A stretch of 64,000 nt of DNA, from positions 20,800,987-20,864,986 of the forward strand of contig NC_043987.1 of the NCBI RefSeq assembly GCF_902150065.1. Direction: 5' to 3'. The notes under the pieces were generated by a model. That model was not told the DNA's origin, did no database searches, and worked only from the letters and a program-made list of their open reading frames with translations. This stretch comes from Myripristis murdjan (taxonomy: Eukaryota; Chordata; Actinopteri; Holocentriformes; Holocentridae). The translations under genes and the position numbers were made by a program. Positions 24,852 to 43,168 of the stretch are shown piece after piece. Positions within the stretch are counted from its first letter, which is position 1, and each line of letters begins with the position of its first letter.

Positions 24852-27800
24852 GTAACACTTCCCTTCTCTCTTCTCTCAATCTCTGTAATTTGTCATCGAA
24901 AGGTAAGTTTCATTTACTGCTGATAGCCTTGTTCATTTGTTTTTTGATAGCATGCTTTTGACAATTGTGTATGGGAGCAAATTAGTTCAAGTGAAAGTTG
25001 AAAACTATTTCCATGTTTCCATGCAGTAAACTAACAAGGTGAATTCCTGAGAAAGCTGTGATCCTGTGTTGGTTTTACCCATTACATCAACTTTAGCTGT
25101 GAGTGGGAGATATATAAGAGGAAAAAGGAGACGATTAAGTGTAACAGGGATTTTGAAGCCTTGACAACAGAGGCAATTGAATTTCTATCCCTGTTCTGGC
25201 TGGATGTTCCTAACACTGTGTGTGTAAGCTCTAATGGTTACTAACACTTTGATTACACTGCAGCTGCTGAGAAATTTAATCCGTTGTTTGAAACATTCAG
25301 CGATACAAACTCAGCAAGAGACTTGGAGGTAACAGAGGCTTCTTGTCTGTTGTCTAAGAAAGATATGGTGACCTGTATCGCTCATCTGTCCAAAGCATCT
25401 CCACAGAATATTGTATGATGAGTTTGACATGACAAGTTTCTTTTGAAACTGGTCACAGAATTCTGCCTGTCCTGAGCAGAGCTTCTGAAACCCACTGAGT
25501 CAGGCAGACCTCTTGTCATTTATTCGCACTCACACCGGGGAAATTGCAGCCTGTCACATGGCTGTTCTTGTTGTAGGCACCTTGACTGTTGACAAGGCAG
25601 GAAGGGAGAATTAACAGACATGGGTGGAAAAAATAAAAGTCAGTTGTACAAAAGGAAAATAGGCACATAATCAATTTATCTAAATTATATGACAAAATTA
25701 CTCCATTATATTCAATATGGTAGCTGTGCAAAAATGGCATGGGTAAAAGGAGGGCACATAGTCATTTATTTTTTTACTGAAGCAACAAATTAGTGTCCCT
25801 GTCTACTCTCTGGGGAGCCTGCGGAGGAGTGTGTGACTTAAAGCTAAGGTGACAAGAACCAATCAAAAGCACAGTGGTGTCTCCAAAGATTGTGTAGCAG
25901 GCTATCTTGACAGAAAATGGTGAACAAGTGGCTCAAAATTTAATAAAAAGTCTGGCTTTTGAGTCATCGATGCAGTTCCTCTTGATGTATTGAACAATAG
26001 TTCTGCTGACCCTCAGTTATTATCATTGATGATTAAGGACAGAAGATCAAGTGTTGATGTGAACTGCACATTTTAAGTATACTTACTGTGTTCATGTTCT
26101 TAATGTGAATTTTTTTTGTTGTTTTTATTATGTCTTCTGTTCTTGTTAGCAACACTAAAACAAGGCCCATTCATTTAGAGTATAGGCTGAACTTTCTATT
26201 AGTATAATGTATAGCCTGCTGTGGTTCACTTTAGGAACAGTAAATGGGGTGAGTGCACTTTCCCAGTTCATATAATAGAAAAATACAGTTTAATTTCACT
26301 GGGTAATGGAATATAGTAAACACACGGAAACAATCCAGATAGTTATGATTTATTTTTTCTTTGAAACCCAAGGAAGGAAACAAACCATGAGGACAACATG
26401 CATTCAATACTCTGCTCTGCTGTATGAACAAGAAAAATACACTCTATAGAGATTTTTCTATGGGCAATTGTTCTTTAAATAAAGCATTGCACTCATGGAG
26501 TCTTACCAGTTTTAGTTCGTTCTCATGTTTGGCAATTGTCCCACACCACAATGCAAACAGAAAGCAGAATATATTTTGAATTTAAAAAAATTGCCTAAAA
26601 AATCAGCTTTAGAGCTCTCCTTTCCTGAATTATTTTGTAAAGTAACTGAGCGTGCAAATTTAAAACTGAGCAGCTGAGTACATATTCAGTATACAGTCAG
26701 CACTTGTAAGAACAGTTGTTTTTCTGATGCTCTGTTTCAGTATTTCATAATTCTTGTCTCATCATCAGATGTTTCATTATTTTTAGAAGAAGTATTTCAA
26801 AAATAGCTCATCTTTGTAACTTGTAGCCCTTGGCGCTGATAAAGAGGAATGTCCTTTTAAAGATTCACACCCTGTCCCCTGAGGGAGTGTGTGCACAACA
26901 CTGCTGTGACCCTATGTACAGCCTGAGATTAAAATTACTCTGGACAGTGAGACTTCATTAACCTCTTGGAGACAGTTGGTCTAGAGTTTGTTGCATGTGT
27001 TATAATGGAGTGGAAATTGCCAATGCAAGATCGTAACCCCTTTAAGTTTTAATGAAGATAAACACTGAGTAGAGAGGTGAAGCTAAGGCTGCTGTTGCTG
27101 TTTAAGATTCCTTGTAATTGATCGTTCTCTATACGAGTTTGGTTTCACTCTCTTTTCAATGGAGCGTCTGAGCGGGAAATGTGATGTGCCTTTCTCAAGA
27201 CACGCATATTAATTGCAAGGTGTTTTGTATCCCATATTTTACACCCATCTCTTTCTCTCTCACACACACACATACACACACACACACACCATAAACTGTC
27301 ACACTCTCCTGGCATTATGACAGTTCAGCTAAAACCAAAATACTGGCTGAAACCAGGTAATGAGTTAAGGAAACTGTCAGGAGAGAAGCTGTGGAGTAGG
27401 GATGGAGAGGTTCCAGAAAGGGTAAAAGATAAATGACCAAGGTAGGTAGGTGGCAGCTCCAAGATGTGAAATGGGGGCAAGAAATGTGCTGAAAAAGGAG
27501 AACAATTTTTATGCAATAGGCATACATAGTGTCTGGTCTGGGAACATGTTGTGCAAAGCTACTAGATGAAAGTAGCAAGAAATAAAATGACACAAGTTCC
27601 CTTCATTGCCACACTATTAGGCTGGTGGAATCCGTTAAAAATATGTTACAAAACTTCCAGTGAATGTATGCTGGTGGCTCAGTTAGCTGAGCCGCATACT
27701 ATTAACTGCAACATCTTGGGTTCAAATCGGGCCTGGGACCATTATCACATGTCATTGCTTATTTTTCTCTCCAAATAAAGGCAAAAATGCCAAAAAAAAA

Positions 27801-28389
27801 ATCATCTCACCCTCGATCCATCTTATAAACAAGACATACAGGGATGATCACATTGTTTGCTACTCAGCTTTCATGGATCATTTCCATTATTATTCATATT
27901 TCGAAGTGTTTGTATATGTGAGAGTGTATGCATGCAGTCATTTCTACCAAGCAGATGTGAGTGTGTGTGTGCATGCCCATGAGCGATGTCTAAAGGAAAA
28001 CAGAGGGTAGAGATTCAGGAAAAATAAAGAGGCTCTGGCGAGGTTTCATTTACTCTTCTTCATTAGTGCCTATGCAATAGCAGCTGTCCTAATTAAGGTC
28101 CAAATCCTCGAGAGCCATTGGCAGACCAAATGTACTTGTAATAATCAGTCATTGCACTGCTCAGTGAGGCATGTGTCATAGCATTCATTAGTACACAATA
28201 GCACGTTAAAGGCCTGCACTGCAATCTGTGAATTACTTAAAATGCCTGCAAGTTACCAGGGCAGCGGAGGTAAAGATATGTTGGAATTAGTGATTTAATT
28301 GGAACCAATTCAGCTATGCTATGCAAAGGTGTGAATCGTGGGAACCATTTATCAAAAATACTTTTAACTTTGTTTCTAACTCTTCATAG
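24852..28389 (+). other. Probable intron 1 of ptger1
   Basis: Non-coding sequence between the candidate untranslated exon and the coding exon of ptger1. It holds a (CA)n run at about 27260-27290 and a SINE fragment at 27670-27800. Nothing else was recognised. Confidence 0.4.
27670..27800 (+). repeat. tRNA-derived SINE fragment
   Basis: It has an A-box-like tggctcagttag, a B-box-like ggttcaaatc at about 27719-27728, and a tail ending ccaaataaaggcaaaaatgc followed by an A run. That tail is characteristic of an abundant percomorph tRNA-derived SINE. The body is shortened relative to the full element as I recall it. Confidence 0.75.
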
Positions 28390-28426
28390 ATAACACTGAA
28401 GCTGAGGATACCTACTCTGCTACATC

Positions 28427-29738
28427 ATGGCCTCATTTTGTACCTCCTCTGCACCTTCAACCCTCCACCACAACCCAGAGATCAACTCCTCCGAATACCC
28501 AAATCAGCTGTTGCTAAATAGTAGCACATTGCTACCTGACAAACCTTCAGGCTTGGGAATGTCCTGTTTCACCATGACCTTTGGCGCCATCTCCAACCTC
28601 ACTGGTCTGGGCATCCTGGCCAAATCCCGTGTTAGATTTCGCCGCCAAGCCAAAGCGCCATTTCTGCTTTTGGCAGGCACATTGCTACTGGCTGACCTTG
28701 GAGGTCACGTGATCCCAGGTGCCTTTGCCATGTATATGCACATGGATCATAGTCAGAGGCACAAGAAAACAATGCAGGCCATACAGCCTGCCAAACAATT
28801 CTGCCAGATCTTTGGGGCAAGCATGGTGTTCTTTGGCTTGTGCCCTCTGTTGCTCGGCTGTGCCATGGCAGTGGAGCGCTGTATGGGCATCACCCAGCCT
28901 CTGCTCCACGCTGCCATAATCACAGTGACTCATGTCCGGCGAGTTGTGCTGCTTCTGTCCTCTCTCGCACTTGTTCTAGCAATGTTGCCTTTGTTCACCA
29001 TTGGTTCTTACACCCTCCAGTTTCCTGGCACCTGGTGTTTCTTGCCCATCCATGGCCCACGGTCTGCTGCTGACACCAACCTGGCTTTGGCCTTTTCATG
29101 CCTGGGCCTCACAGCACTCACACTCTCCCTGCTGTGTAACATCCTTAGTGGCCTGGTATTGCTGCAGGCCAGGGTGAGCTCCAAGAGCGTTAAACAAAAG
29201 TCTGCAGCTCGTTGCAAAACTCATGCATCCTCTTCATCCTCGTCCTCCTCTTTTTGCTCACTGGAGGTGGAGATGATGGCACAGCTGGCAGTGATTACTG
29301 TGGTGTCCTGTGTGTGCTGGAGTCCCTTTCTTGTGAGTACTGCTCCATTTAAAAACTGTCCTATGCCTCACGCACACTCACTGTTGTAGCCTTTTAAAAA
29401 AAAATTTGTAGTCTCTAATAGTTTGTCAGTGGTGTAGATGGTGAAGGACTACACTCTTAAGTAACCCTGTGTCTCTCTTATGTACCCAGATCCACATCCT
29501 GGTGTCAGTGATGCAGATCCACCAGAGCTCCGGTGCATCAGAACATCAGCCAGAGAGGTTAATTCTACTGGGTCTGCGAATGGCCTCCTGGAATCAGATC
29601 CTGGATCCCTGGGTTTACATCTTACTAAGGAGGGCAGTGCTGTACAGAGTTTGTTGTGCCCTCCACGCTGAGAGATCCATTACCACAGGAAACAGCTCCT
29701 ACACAGACTTACGCAGGCATCCCCTCAGTCTGCACTAA
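28427..29738 (+). CDS. ptger1: Prostaglandin E2 receptor EP1-like
   Basis: Two coding exons (28427-29332 and 29490-29738) join to 384 residues (human EP1 is 402). It is a class A prostanoid GPCR that binds PGE2 at the plasma membrane; EP1 couples mainly to calcium mobilisation. Seven hydrophobic segments are visible, starting with the TM1 region around MTFGAISNLTGLGILAKS. Glycosylation sequons NSS occur in the N-terminus, and TM7 contains WNQILDPWVYILLRR, a strong prostanoid hallmark. The intron falls at the end of TM6 (after CVCWSPFL), the conserved prostanoid-receptor intron site. Intracellular loop 3 carries a serine run (about 9 Ser) in place of the mammalian sequence. It lies between adgre5 and slc27a1; adgre5-ptger1 adjacency is shared with human 19p13. 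EP3-like or other EP paralogues are less likely. Confidence 0.92.
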
Positions 29739-29760
29739 TGATTTTTAGTATTTGTGTAAA

Positions 29761-29763
29761 AAA

Positions 29764-29823
<60 letters not shown>

Positions 29824-29826
29824 AAA
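29761..29826. repeat. (GAAA)n microsatellite in the ptger1 3' UTR
   Basis: About 15 GAAA units start about 20 bases after the ptger1 stop and end about 30 bases before its probable poly(A) signal, so the repeat would be transcribed in the mRNA. Confidence 0.95.
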
Positions 29827-29853
29827 AGAAATCCCTTTTGCTAGTGTGTTGTG

Positions 29854-29859
29854 AATAAA
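29854..29859 (+). promoter_or_regulatory. Poly(A) signal of ptger1
   Basis: AATAAA 116 bases after the stop codon, in the context gtgaataaaaccg. The 3' UTR would be short and made largely of the GAAA array. Confidence 0.6.
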
Positions 29860-30039
29860 ACCGAAGTCTATAATTCAGCCGTGCAGTGCAGTCCAAAAGC
29901 TGGCGAGACTAAAGGATGAATGGAGCTCACGTTTACCTAATTTCAAAATATTTGTTTTGTAGTGGCCCATGTAACGGTAGGCTACTATCGCCACCGGCAC
30001 CTGAATATTCTAATGGTTGAGATAAGCTGTGCAGCAATT

Positions 30040-30575
30040 GAACGGGATGAACGTCGTCCAATCACATTTGAGGAAATAGTAACGAGCGTCCAGTTTATCC
30101 AATGGCTGAGCTCGGAAAAAGGCACCAACCCAGTGTGGGCGGTGCTCCGGCTGCTATGACACCATTCAATATGGAGTACAGAAAATAGCTTGATTCACTC
30201 TGCATTTTCCAGCTCTCATTCAGTTTTCCGACAATTCCGCTGGTCGTTGAGAAATTATCCGCGCTCTCCTTTGAAAACACGGCGACAGGACTCGCTCATG
30301 TAAGACTGACATTTTCTCAAACGTCGTTTGCGTGTAAAATGCTTTCTACTACATCAACCGCGTTGACAAGCGAACTGTAAAACTATTGTAACACTTGGAA
30401 ACTGTTTCCCCCACTGGTGTAACACAAGCTACATTGTGGCCACCAAACGCTCTCGGTATCCGGAAGGGGATTTGAATACTACTGACCACACTCTCCTGTG
30501 AAATTAACCACAACTTTTGCAGACGGCGTTAGTAGGTGAAAGGTGACGCCGCTCCAGTTTGCTGTTGATTCATAG
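30040..30575 (+). promoter_or_regulatory. slc27a1 promoter and untranslated first exon
   Basis: Two CCAAT boxes (30058-30062 and 30099-30103) precede a relatively CpG-rich stretch with no coding signal. It ends in a strong donor, ttcatag|gtaagt, at 30576. The matching acceptor (ccatgaccag) ends at 30907, one base before the slc27a1 ATG at 30909. The transcription start itself cannot be placed from sequence. Confidence 0.6.
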
Positions 30576-30908
30576 GTAAGTTGTTGTCTACAATGCATGC
30601 ATTTAGATTATGCGCAGTAGCGATGCTGCTGACACATAATAAGACCTGCTGTGACATCTATCTATACACACTGCTCAAATGTGAGCTGGTGGACTCTGCT
30701 CCACTTTGACTGCATGTTTATGTTGTTAATGACAACTTTATCCAAGTTAAGGGGGCTCATATCATTATTTAAGCTGTTAAATACGCGAATTTGGCTGTGT
30801 AGTATATGTGCAGTATACTAGACAAACTAATGAGTGACTTAAACCCACGTTTGTCTCTGTTCATGGCTGTCCCAAAACTCATCTCTCACCACTTCCTCCA
30901 TGACCAGA

Positions 30909-36407
<5,499 letters not shown>

Positions 36408-37607
36408 GATGAAGGGTGCTGGCGGGGCAGTCAGGGTACCTCAGATAAGATGCTGATACAGATGCTGCAGAAAGAGGACACATTTTTCTGCTGGTGTGAA
36501 CATCAGTCTTAGTTCTCTCTGCATCCCCTCCCTGGATTTTAACCCTTCAGGGATACTAGATGGAAGGGCTACTTATGTAGGCAGCCATAGCATTGTGGCA
36601 GGTAACATTTTAACACTGTATGAATAACACACCAGGACATAAGGCGTTGGAATTTGTTCCCTCATTCTCTAAATATTTCCCTCTTGTAGTTTAGACAAAC
36701 GAACACCTCAAAAGCCTTTGGGCTTCAACATGTATAAAGTGAGCATCCTGAAGATCCTGCTTGAAATAGGAAAAATGTTACAATAAGAACTTTACTCTGC
36801 TGATTACACCAGCATGAAGACGTATCAAGAAAAACTTTGAGTCAGAGGGTATGCACCCTTTCTGAAATATGCTGCAACAATAATCATGTCTGTAGGTTTA
36901 AGCAATGCGTGTGAAGTCATGGACTTACTACTATGTTAGCATGAGGTTGTAAAGAGCTGAATGCAACCTGCAATACATGTGGCCACTAGATTCAACACTA
37001 ACCAGAGTTTTTTAATACACTGTTACATACTGAAGGAAAGATGAAGCCCTTTTACTTACCATGTTTGAAGTAATGAATATTATGCAATGGCATGGGTTTG
37101 CAAGCACACGTTGTTGCGATATGTGCCTTATAAGAATTTTAACAACTCTGTTCCATAACATTTGTTTGACACTGACCCTGAAAAAAACCTCAGAACAATG
37201 TGAATATCACAGAAGTAAATCAGATTCATGTCACATAAAGCTCAGTCATACACGGTGATTGTTATTCTGTGTAACAAATGTCTCATCATTTCAGTATTAT
37301 AGGTATAAATCATAGTGTACCTAGGCATTTCACATCTTCTGGCACACATGCTTGGTTGTAACTCATTAAATATTTTAAAACAAGTTTGTGTTTCATTAAT
37401 GCAATTTGTAATACAACTGTAGAGTTTTGTGCGTTCTTTTTTTTTCTTGGCTACCTAGTACTGTAGCTTGCCTTCACTGATTTCTTCATCTCTCACAAAG
37501 ACAGAAAGTACCTCTTCACAAACATAATTAAATAGCTGCATAGATATTAGTGTCCATCTATATTGTAGTTTTGTAAACACTGCTTGCCAGCATGTTTCCA
37601 GAGAGAA
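36408..37607. other. slc27a1 3' UTR and convergent intergenic space
   Basis: slc27a1 (plus) and the TRIM gene (minus) converge here. An ATTAAA hexamer on the plus strand at about 37363 could end a ~950-base slc27a1 3' UTR. No clear AATAAA for the TRIM gene was found on the minus strand. Confidence 0.4.
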
Positions 37608-40549
37608 TTAGCGCTCCACTGATAAGGATATCCTTGTGGGTAGGATTTTGAGTGGATGCTCTTTACAGGCAGTGCAGAAGTACGGAAAGGCTCTGGGTGT
37701 GATGACATCAGTGAAGGTGTAGAGGGGTGTTCTCTCCCCAGGTTCGAAGAAGGTCACCTTGCCTCTGTCCATGTCTAAGACCACTCGGATCACTTGTGGT
37801 TCCTTGGTCATGTTCAGTGGTGCCCATGGTGCGGTGCAGGCCTTATGCTCTCCGTTGCGAAACCTTATAGTCCAGAACCCCTCTGCTGGTGTCAGAATAT
37901 GCTTGCCCTTCCTATTGATGGACTCACTGGCCACTCCCACCACCCAGTAGGTGTTATCCTTCACCTCCACATCCCAACTGTGGCGCCCAGAGCTGTAGCC
38001 CTCAGATCCTAGCATCTCAGCACTGATATCAAAGCGTTCTGGATTGTCTGGCACCTTGAAGATTTGGGTGCAGCTCTGTACAACAGTCAGGTCCTCTGAC
38101 AGGAAGAAGCAGCTAGCTGCTGTGTTGGGATCCAGAGTCACGGGAGCTTGGGAAGCAAAAGAGGCACTAGTTAATGAGGTGGATGAGTAGAGCTGACTAA
38201 TATGGCATGATCAAGATTGCTGCTAGAAGAACTCACTGTATTTAATTATACTCTTCATCTTCTCCCACACTTTATATCTAAGCGAGCCGAAGTGCTTGGC
38301 CACATCAATCAGAGCACCCGAAATCATTTGTGGGTCCCAGGGACATCGCCAGGTTCTGAAATGATAGTGGAATGGAATTAATTCTCTGGATTATATTAAT
38401 TTCATTAAATTTCACTGAAGCTATGCTGTTATCCTGAATATAGGCCACTTGGGCATTAACCTTTACTATAGGGCACATACCTCTTGATTGTGTCTTTGTA
38501 GTTCTGAAAAACATTGAATAGAAAAGGTTTACATGGTTAACATGATGTGTAAATGTTTGAAGGCCTATTTCAATCCGTATGAAGCATTAGTCTATTACCT
38601 TTAGGAAAGGGATGTCTTGAGATCTCATCTCCTGCTCCACTAATCTAATTGTGTTGGTGAGAGATGTCATCTCATTGTCCATCTCCTCAATCTTCTCTTT
38701 AATCATCTGATTCTTCTGTTCCTCTTCAGCCTTTAAAGCTTTAAGTCTGGCAGCCTCTTCTTCTTCCAAGAAGTGGCGAAGGACGTCAAATTCCTCTTTG
38801 ATCTGCCTCTCAGTATGTTCAACTTGGTTCTGAAAAGAGGATTGAAGGGTGATCACTCCCCTCTGTCCCTAGAGTGTTACAAGTGACATTTGGCGCTGAT
38901 GTATCTGACAGTACCTTGACATGTGCTGCTGATTCCTCACACACCATTTTCACCTTCTTGTACAGCTGCAACTTCTCCTTCAAAGGCAGCAATGCACTCT
39001 TCAGTTCCTCCTAGAAGGTCAGTGACAAGGCATCAACATTTAAACACAGGGTCAACCTGGCAGGCAGCCAACCTGCCAGCACAGTGTGGGCTTTTCAGCT
39101 GCCACACACTTCCATGGCAGCCATCCCCTGCAAATGCAAAGCTGCACAATACAGTATTGAATTAAAGGGACAAATCTATAGAACTGGACTAATGACCTGG
39201 CACCATTAGCAAGGTTGAGTCCATGCAATTAAGAGTCTACAGGGGGCTGCAAGATTTGCATTACTAGATTAATTTCACATTTGCCTTGATGTACTAAAGC
39301 GTTTCTCATTTCTTAGGAGGAAGTCAAGCAGAGCGCATTGAACTTGTGGAATGAATACGGTGTAGTGCACTGGAGAAACCCCATGGGAGTCTAGTTTCAA
39401 CCGTCTAAGGGACCCAAGTAGTGGCCAAAAATATAAATCTATTATTAGGATGTTAATGAACTGTGACCATCACCTTCACACATGGGCGTGTTTTAAAATA
39501 TACGGGGCTTAGAGAACCACAAAGTTGTTTAATAAAAACTCATAAATAAGTCGTAAATTAAACAACGTCCTGTCCAGGTACAGTGATTAGGTATGGTGAA
39601 TATATAAGCATGTATTTTGATCTTGTAAATGCTCCTATAGTGTATAAAGTTGTACTAAGTTGTACTGGTTGATGGGAACTAGCCATATGCAGTGCTATTT
39701 CCTATGGGCATTAAATGCCACAACCACGTTAAGGAAATATGATGGTTTGCATAATAAATTAACAAACAAGAAAACAACCTAATGAATGATGATTGTCAAC
39801 TTCAGTTTAAGTTTAATTTTGTAGCTCCACCATAGACCGCAAGTATCCATAGTAAGGTAACTCCCTTTATGATTTGGAAAACCTAGGCCTAAAGTCACAA
39901 CAGCAGACATAAAATGCAAACTACAACAAGACAGACAATTCTCTTAAGTTTTCAATAAATATTTCTCCAGCTGCTAGTAATAAGGGAAAGAGGAAGAAGC
40001 TTGAATCCCAGTGGAAACCAAAACTTTCCAGAGCAGCTGACGTAAGAGGTTGACTCTTGATGAATCATATCATCGGATGCATCCATAAAAATGAAAATGT
40101 TCTGCCAAAGTGAATAATCACTGTGAGGAGACTTCAACCATGCCTACCTTACAGTCATGAGCCCCTTCCCCAATGGGGTAGAGCTTGTGTCCTTTGTGTG
40201 AGGCTCCTTTCTCACATGCAGCACAGATAGGCTCCAGGTCTGTCAAGCAGAACAGTTTGAGTTTCTCTCCGTGCTCCTTACAAGCCTCTGGGTCATTCTT
40301 GCTTCTGTCGGCCTTGAAGGATTCACAGGCCTTCTCCACTGCAGTGTTCACTACTGTTTGCTCCATGGAGGAACGACGCCAGCAGAGAGGACAGCAATGT
40401 GAATCCCCACTGCCCTGTGTCTCCCAGCTGTCCTGAAGACAGGCTTTACAAAACCGGTGCCTGCAAGTAAGCACCACTGGCTGACTGAGAATATTTCCAC
40501 AAATTGGACAAGAGAGGTCGTCTTCAAGATGAGCGCGCCTGCTGGCCAT
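37608..40549 (-). CDS. TRIM-family E3 ubiquitin ligase, TRIM35/39-like
   Basis: Six exons on the minus strand (40148-40549, 38915-39010, 38599-38829, 38481-38503, 38237-38355, 37608-38146) join to 469 residues. The RING finger at about 14-56 has [13 protein letters not shown] and CPLC, all eight ligands present. A B-box 2 lies at about 90-125 ([12 protein letters not shown]). A long coiled coil follows at about 135-250, then PRY-SPRY (about 285-469) with [15 protein letters not shown] and the GRHSWDVEV and GFWTIRF blocks. The exon sizes 96, 231 and 23 nt are the classic TRIM C-IV set. Expected role: RING-dependent ubiquitin ligase dimerised by the coiled coil, with substrate choice by SPRY. 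Many fish members act in innate immunity, but the substrate here is unknown. These genes expand strongly in fish, so one-to-one orthology is not claimed. Confidence 0.92.
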
Positions 40550-43168
40550 TCTTCATCAGAGGTCTTTGATGGCGAGGCGGGATCAGATATAGTCACAATG
40601 CCCCTCCCATGTGTGTGGAGGGCTACCTCATCTAAACATGAGTAATGCTTGGAAATAAGTGTCAATTGCTCAGCTCCCACAGGAATATCCCATGTTGCGC
40701 TGTGTTATGTTGAGCACGCACATTGCACTTTTCAAATAAACACTGCCCTCAGAATAAAACATGAGTCCCTGCTCAAGAGATTGTATCTGAGCAGACCGGA
40801 GCCGACAGCGGCTTGAATATCACACGGACGAGAGCAGAGAGGTGGGTGAGGGTGAAATATTTGCACTCAGGATGACCTTTTGTTAGTATTTATGATATGG
40901 ATATATGAGAAGTGTGTTGAAGCAGCATATCACAGTGGAACTAAAGGATTAGTTAAAGATTTTCAGAAGAAACAAAATAATACTTAATGAAAGGATATAA
41001 ATAGATATAATGATTTGTGTTGAGGTTGGTTTGATATGGAAACACTCCGGTGCTGACCACAGGTATATTTTTTTTCCACAGTTCAGTTTGGCTTTGGCTG
41101 AGAACTCTGTCCTGCCATTTTAAATATACGGACAAAAACTAGTATTCAAACTGCACAACTCTCACATTATTGTGAGAGAACTAAAGGACAAAAAATTTAC
41201 CAGTGGTTCCTGACTAACACCGGACTTCCACTGAGATTTCTGAGATTTCTTTTTTCACTATAGGAACCTTTTTCATCCAAAGGCAGTCAATCTGCACTCT
41301 GTAGATTTTTTCAGAGCTATTAATAGCCACCTCATAGCAAGATGTGTGATCAGTAGTCTGGGCATACTGAAAGAAACTTAATTTGTAAACTTTAAAAGTG
41401 AATTAACAGTTAGGTGAACTTTGTGCTGTAATCCAATATTTTGTTGTGGGAGTAAGTGCAAAGATTAACACTGCACCAAAAATAGGTCAAGACGGGGGTG
41501 GGGGGGTGGGGGGGTCGAGAGATAGAGATAAAACCATAAGAGCTTACTGTCAAGGCCAGTACTGTTTCTACTATAGGCTGCAAATGCTATGGTCATAAGT
41601 CCTGAGTAAAGGAAGGAATGTTTTTCTGACCTTGCTTCTCACATGCCCTATGTTAATGTTCACAGTTTGTTTCCAATCTGGTAGGATAGTAAGGATCTTT
41701 AGGGCCTGCAGCCACGGCTATATTCAACAAGAGCTCCCAGGGACTCGTCCACAATGCAATTAAATATGCAATAATTCCTCATCATCTGTGAGAACCGGAG
41801 ATCGACTAATGCATCTGTCTACAGCAGACTAGGCAATGATTACAAGCATTACTCACTGAGTGATCTGATGATAGGTCTTGCTCTATAGATAATAATGTGG
41901 AAGATTCTCTAGTCATTAAAGAACTTAAAGATATTTAATCCAAGAGTAGTGCAATATGAAGTTTTCAAGTGATAACTTCAGGTTTCATTGTATTTGCATC
42001 TCTGCATTCCCCATGCCTCTTTAAATATTGTGAAAGACAGATAAATGTCAATATAAAAAAAAATATAAATCAAGTAATAGCTTTAAACTGCCAACAGGGG
42101 CACCCAGTTGGTCCTGTCTGTTTTCCTGGCTCAGAAACAAGTGAGGAGACCAATAATAAACATTTGGCTATGACTACAATCTGTGCAGTTTAGTGGGTTA
42201 AAATTATGCTTTTGCATCACATCTCTGTTTGCTGTATTTTCTACTGCATCTGCTCCTCTGCTCTCCTTACACGCTCCCTTTCCAAATAAGTGATAGTCTC
42301 GTTGACATGCCCAAGCAGAGATTTGATTTGTATCCACGGAGTTGCTGGCACGACTCCACAGCTACCGGTGGTTGCAGCCAGCTGAAAAGAGTCAGCTCGG
42401 CACTCATGGACACTAACCCGTCCACACATACACACACTTTATGCTGTGTCAGTTTCACAGTTGCTGCGCATGAAGTCACTGGACAGATATAACACTCTCC
42501 AACTGATTAAACATATCTTGGTTTTTGCACTTTGTACACATGGAAATATCTGACATCAGTCTCATATGATATTCCACACTCCATCTAATCATGTTTTAAT
42601 AATGCAGCTTGAACTTAATTAAAGTTGTTTACTTAGTTCTGATTGAACTCTTTGGTTTAAGCCGATTTAATAATAGTTTTCAATTTATAAAATGTTGTAA
42701 CAGTATTTAATTTTAAAATGATTTCTGTTACTGTTAGTAGTTAGAAATCTGATGAACCAAAGTTTTTTTTTTTTTTTAACTGAAAATAGTATCGAAATGA
42801 TTCAGTGAAAAAGAATAGGCCCAGACAAGCAGGTTTCTTTGCTCTGTGTTTTTGTGTACACATCTGTGTATGTGAGTGCACCCATTCATCTCGCTCACAA
42901 ATACAGAGGCAAACACTGAGACAATGAGGAGATGGTGACAGACACAGTGCTATGTAGCCGCAAGGAGTCTCTGTGAAAGTGTTGTCACACAAGAGAGAGA
43001 GAGACAGAGAGAGAGGGAGGGAGGGAGGGAGAGAGAGAGAGAGAGAGAGACATAAACCTGCATAGGAACACTGCTCTGCACAAACAAAAACTTGCAGATG
43101 AAAATCAGATGATTAAACCATCAAGTCAAGCAAGCAGCACAATACAAGCAGATTATTATTGAGCTTAC
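40550..43168. other. Intergenic or intronic DNA between two RING/B-box exons
   Basis: No coiled-coil or SPRY exon was found on the minus strand, so the upstream RING/B-box exon has no private downstream exons here. Features: a G-rich run, G5-T-G7-T-G7, at about 41494-41514 and a (GA)n array at about 42992-43050. A 64-codon minus frame (42241-42435) with a charged C-terminal part (TITYLERERVRRAEEQMQ) lacks supporting splice sites. Confidence 0.45.
42992..43050. repeat. (GA)n / (GAGG)n simple repeat
   Basis: A purine-only tract of GAGA and GGGA units, about 120 bases downstream (on the minus strand) of the donor of the solo RING/B-box exon. Confidence 0.9.

Noticed and set aside
27670-27800. 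Possible tRNA gene (A- and B-box words)
   Set aside because: No cloverleaf can be drawn and the tail is that of a tRNA-derived SINE.
42241-42435. 64-codon frame with a coiled-coil-like end, possible extra TRIM exon
   Set aside because: It does not align with the 96- or 231-nt TRIM exons and lacks matching splice sites.
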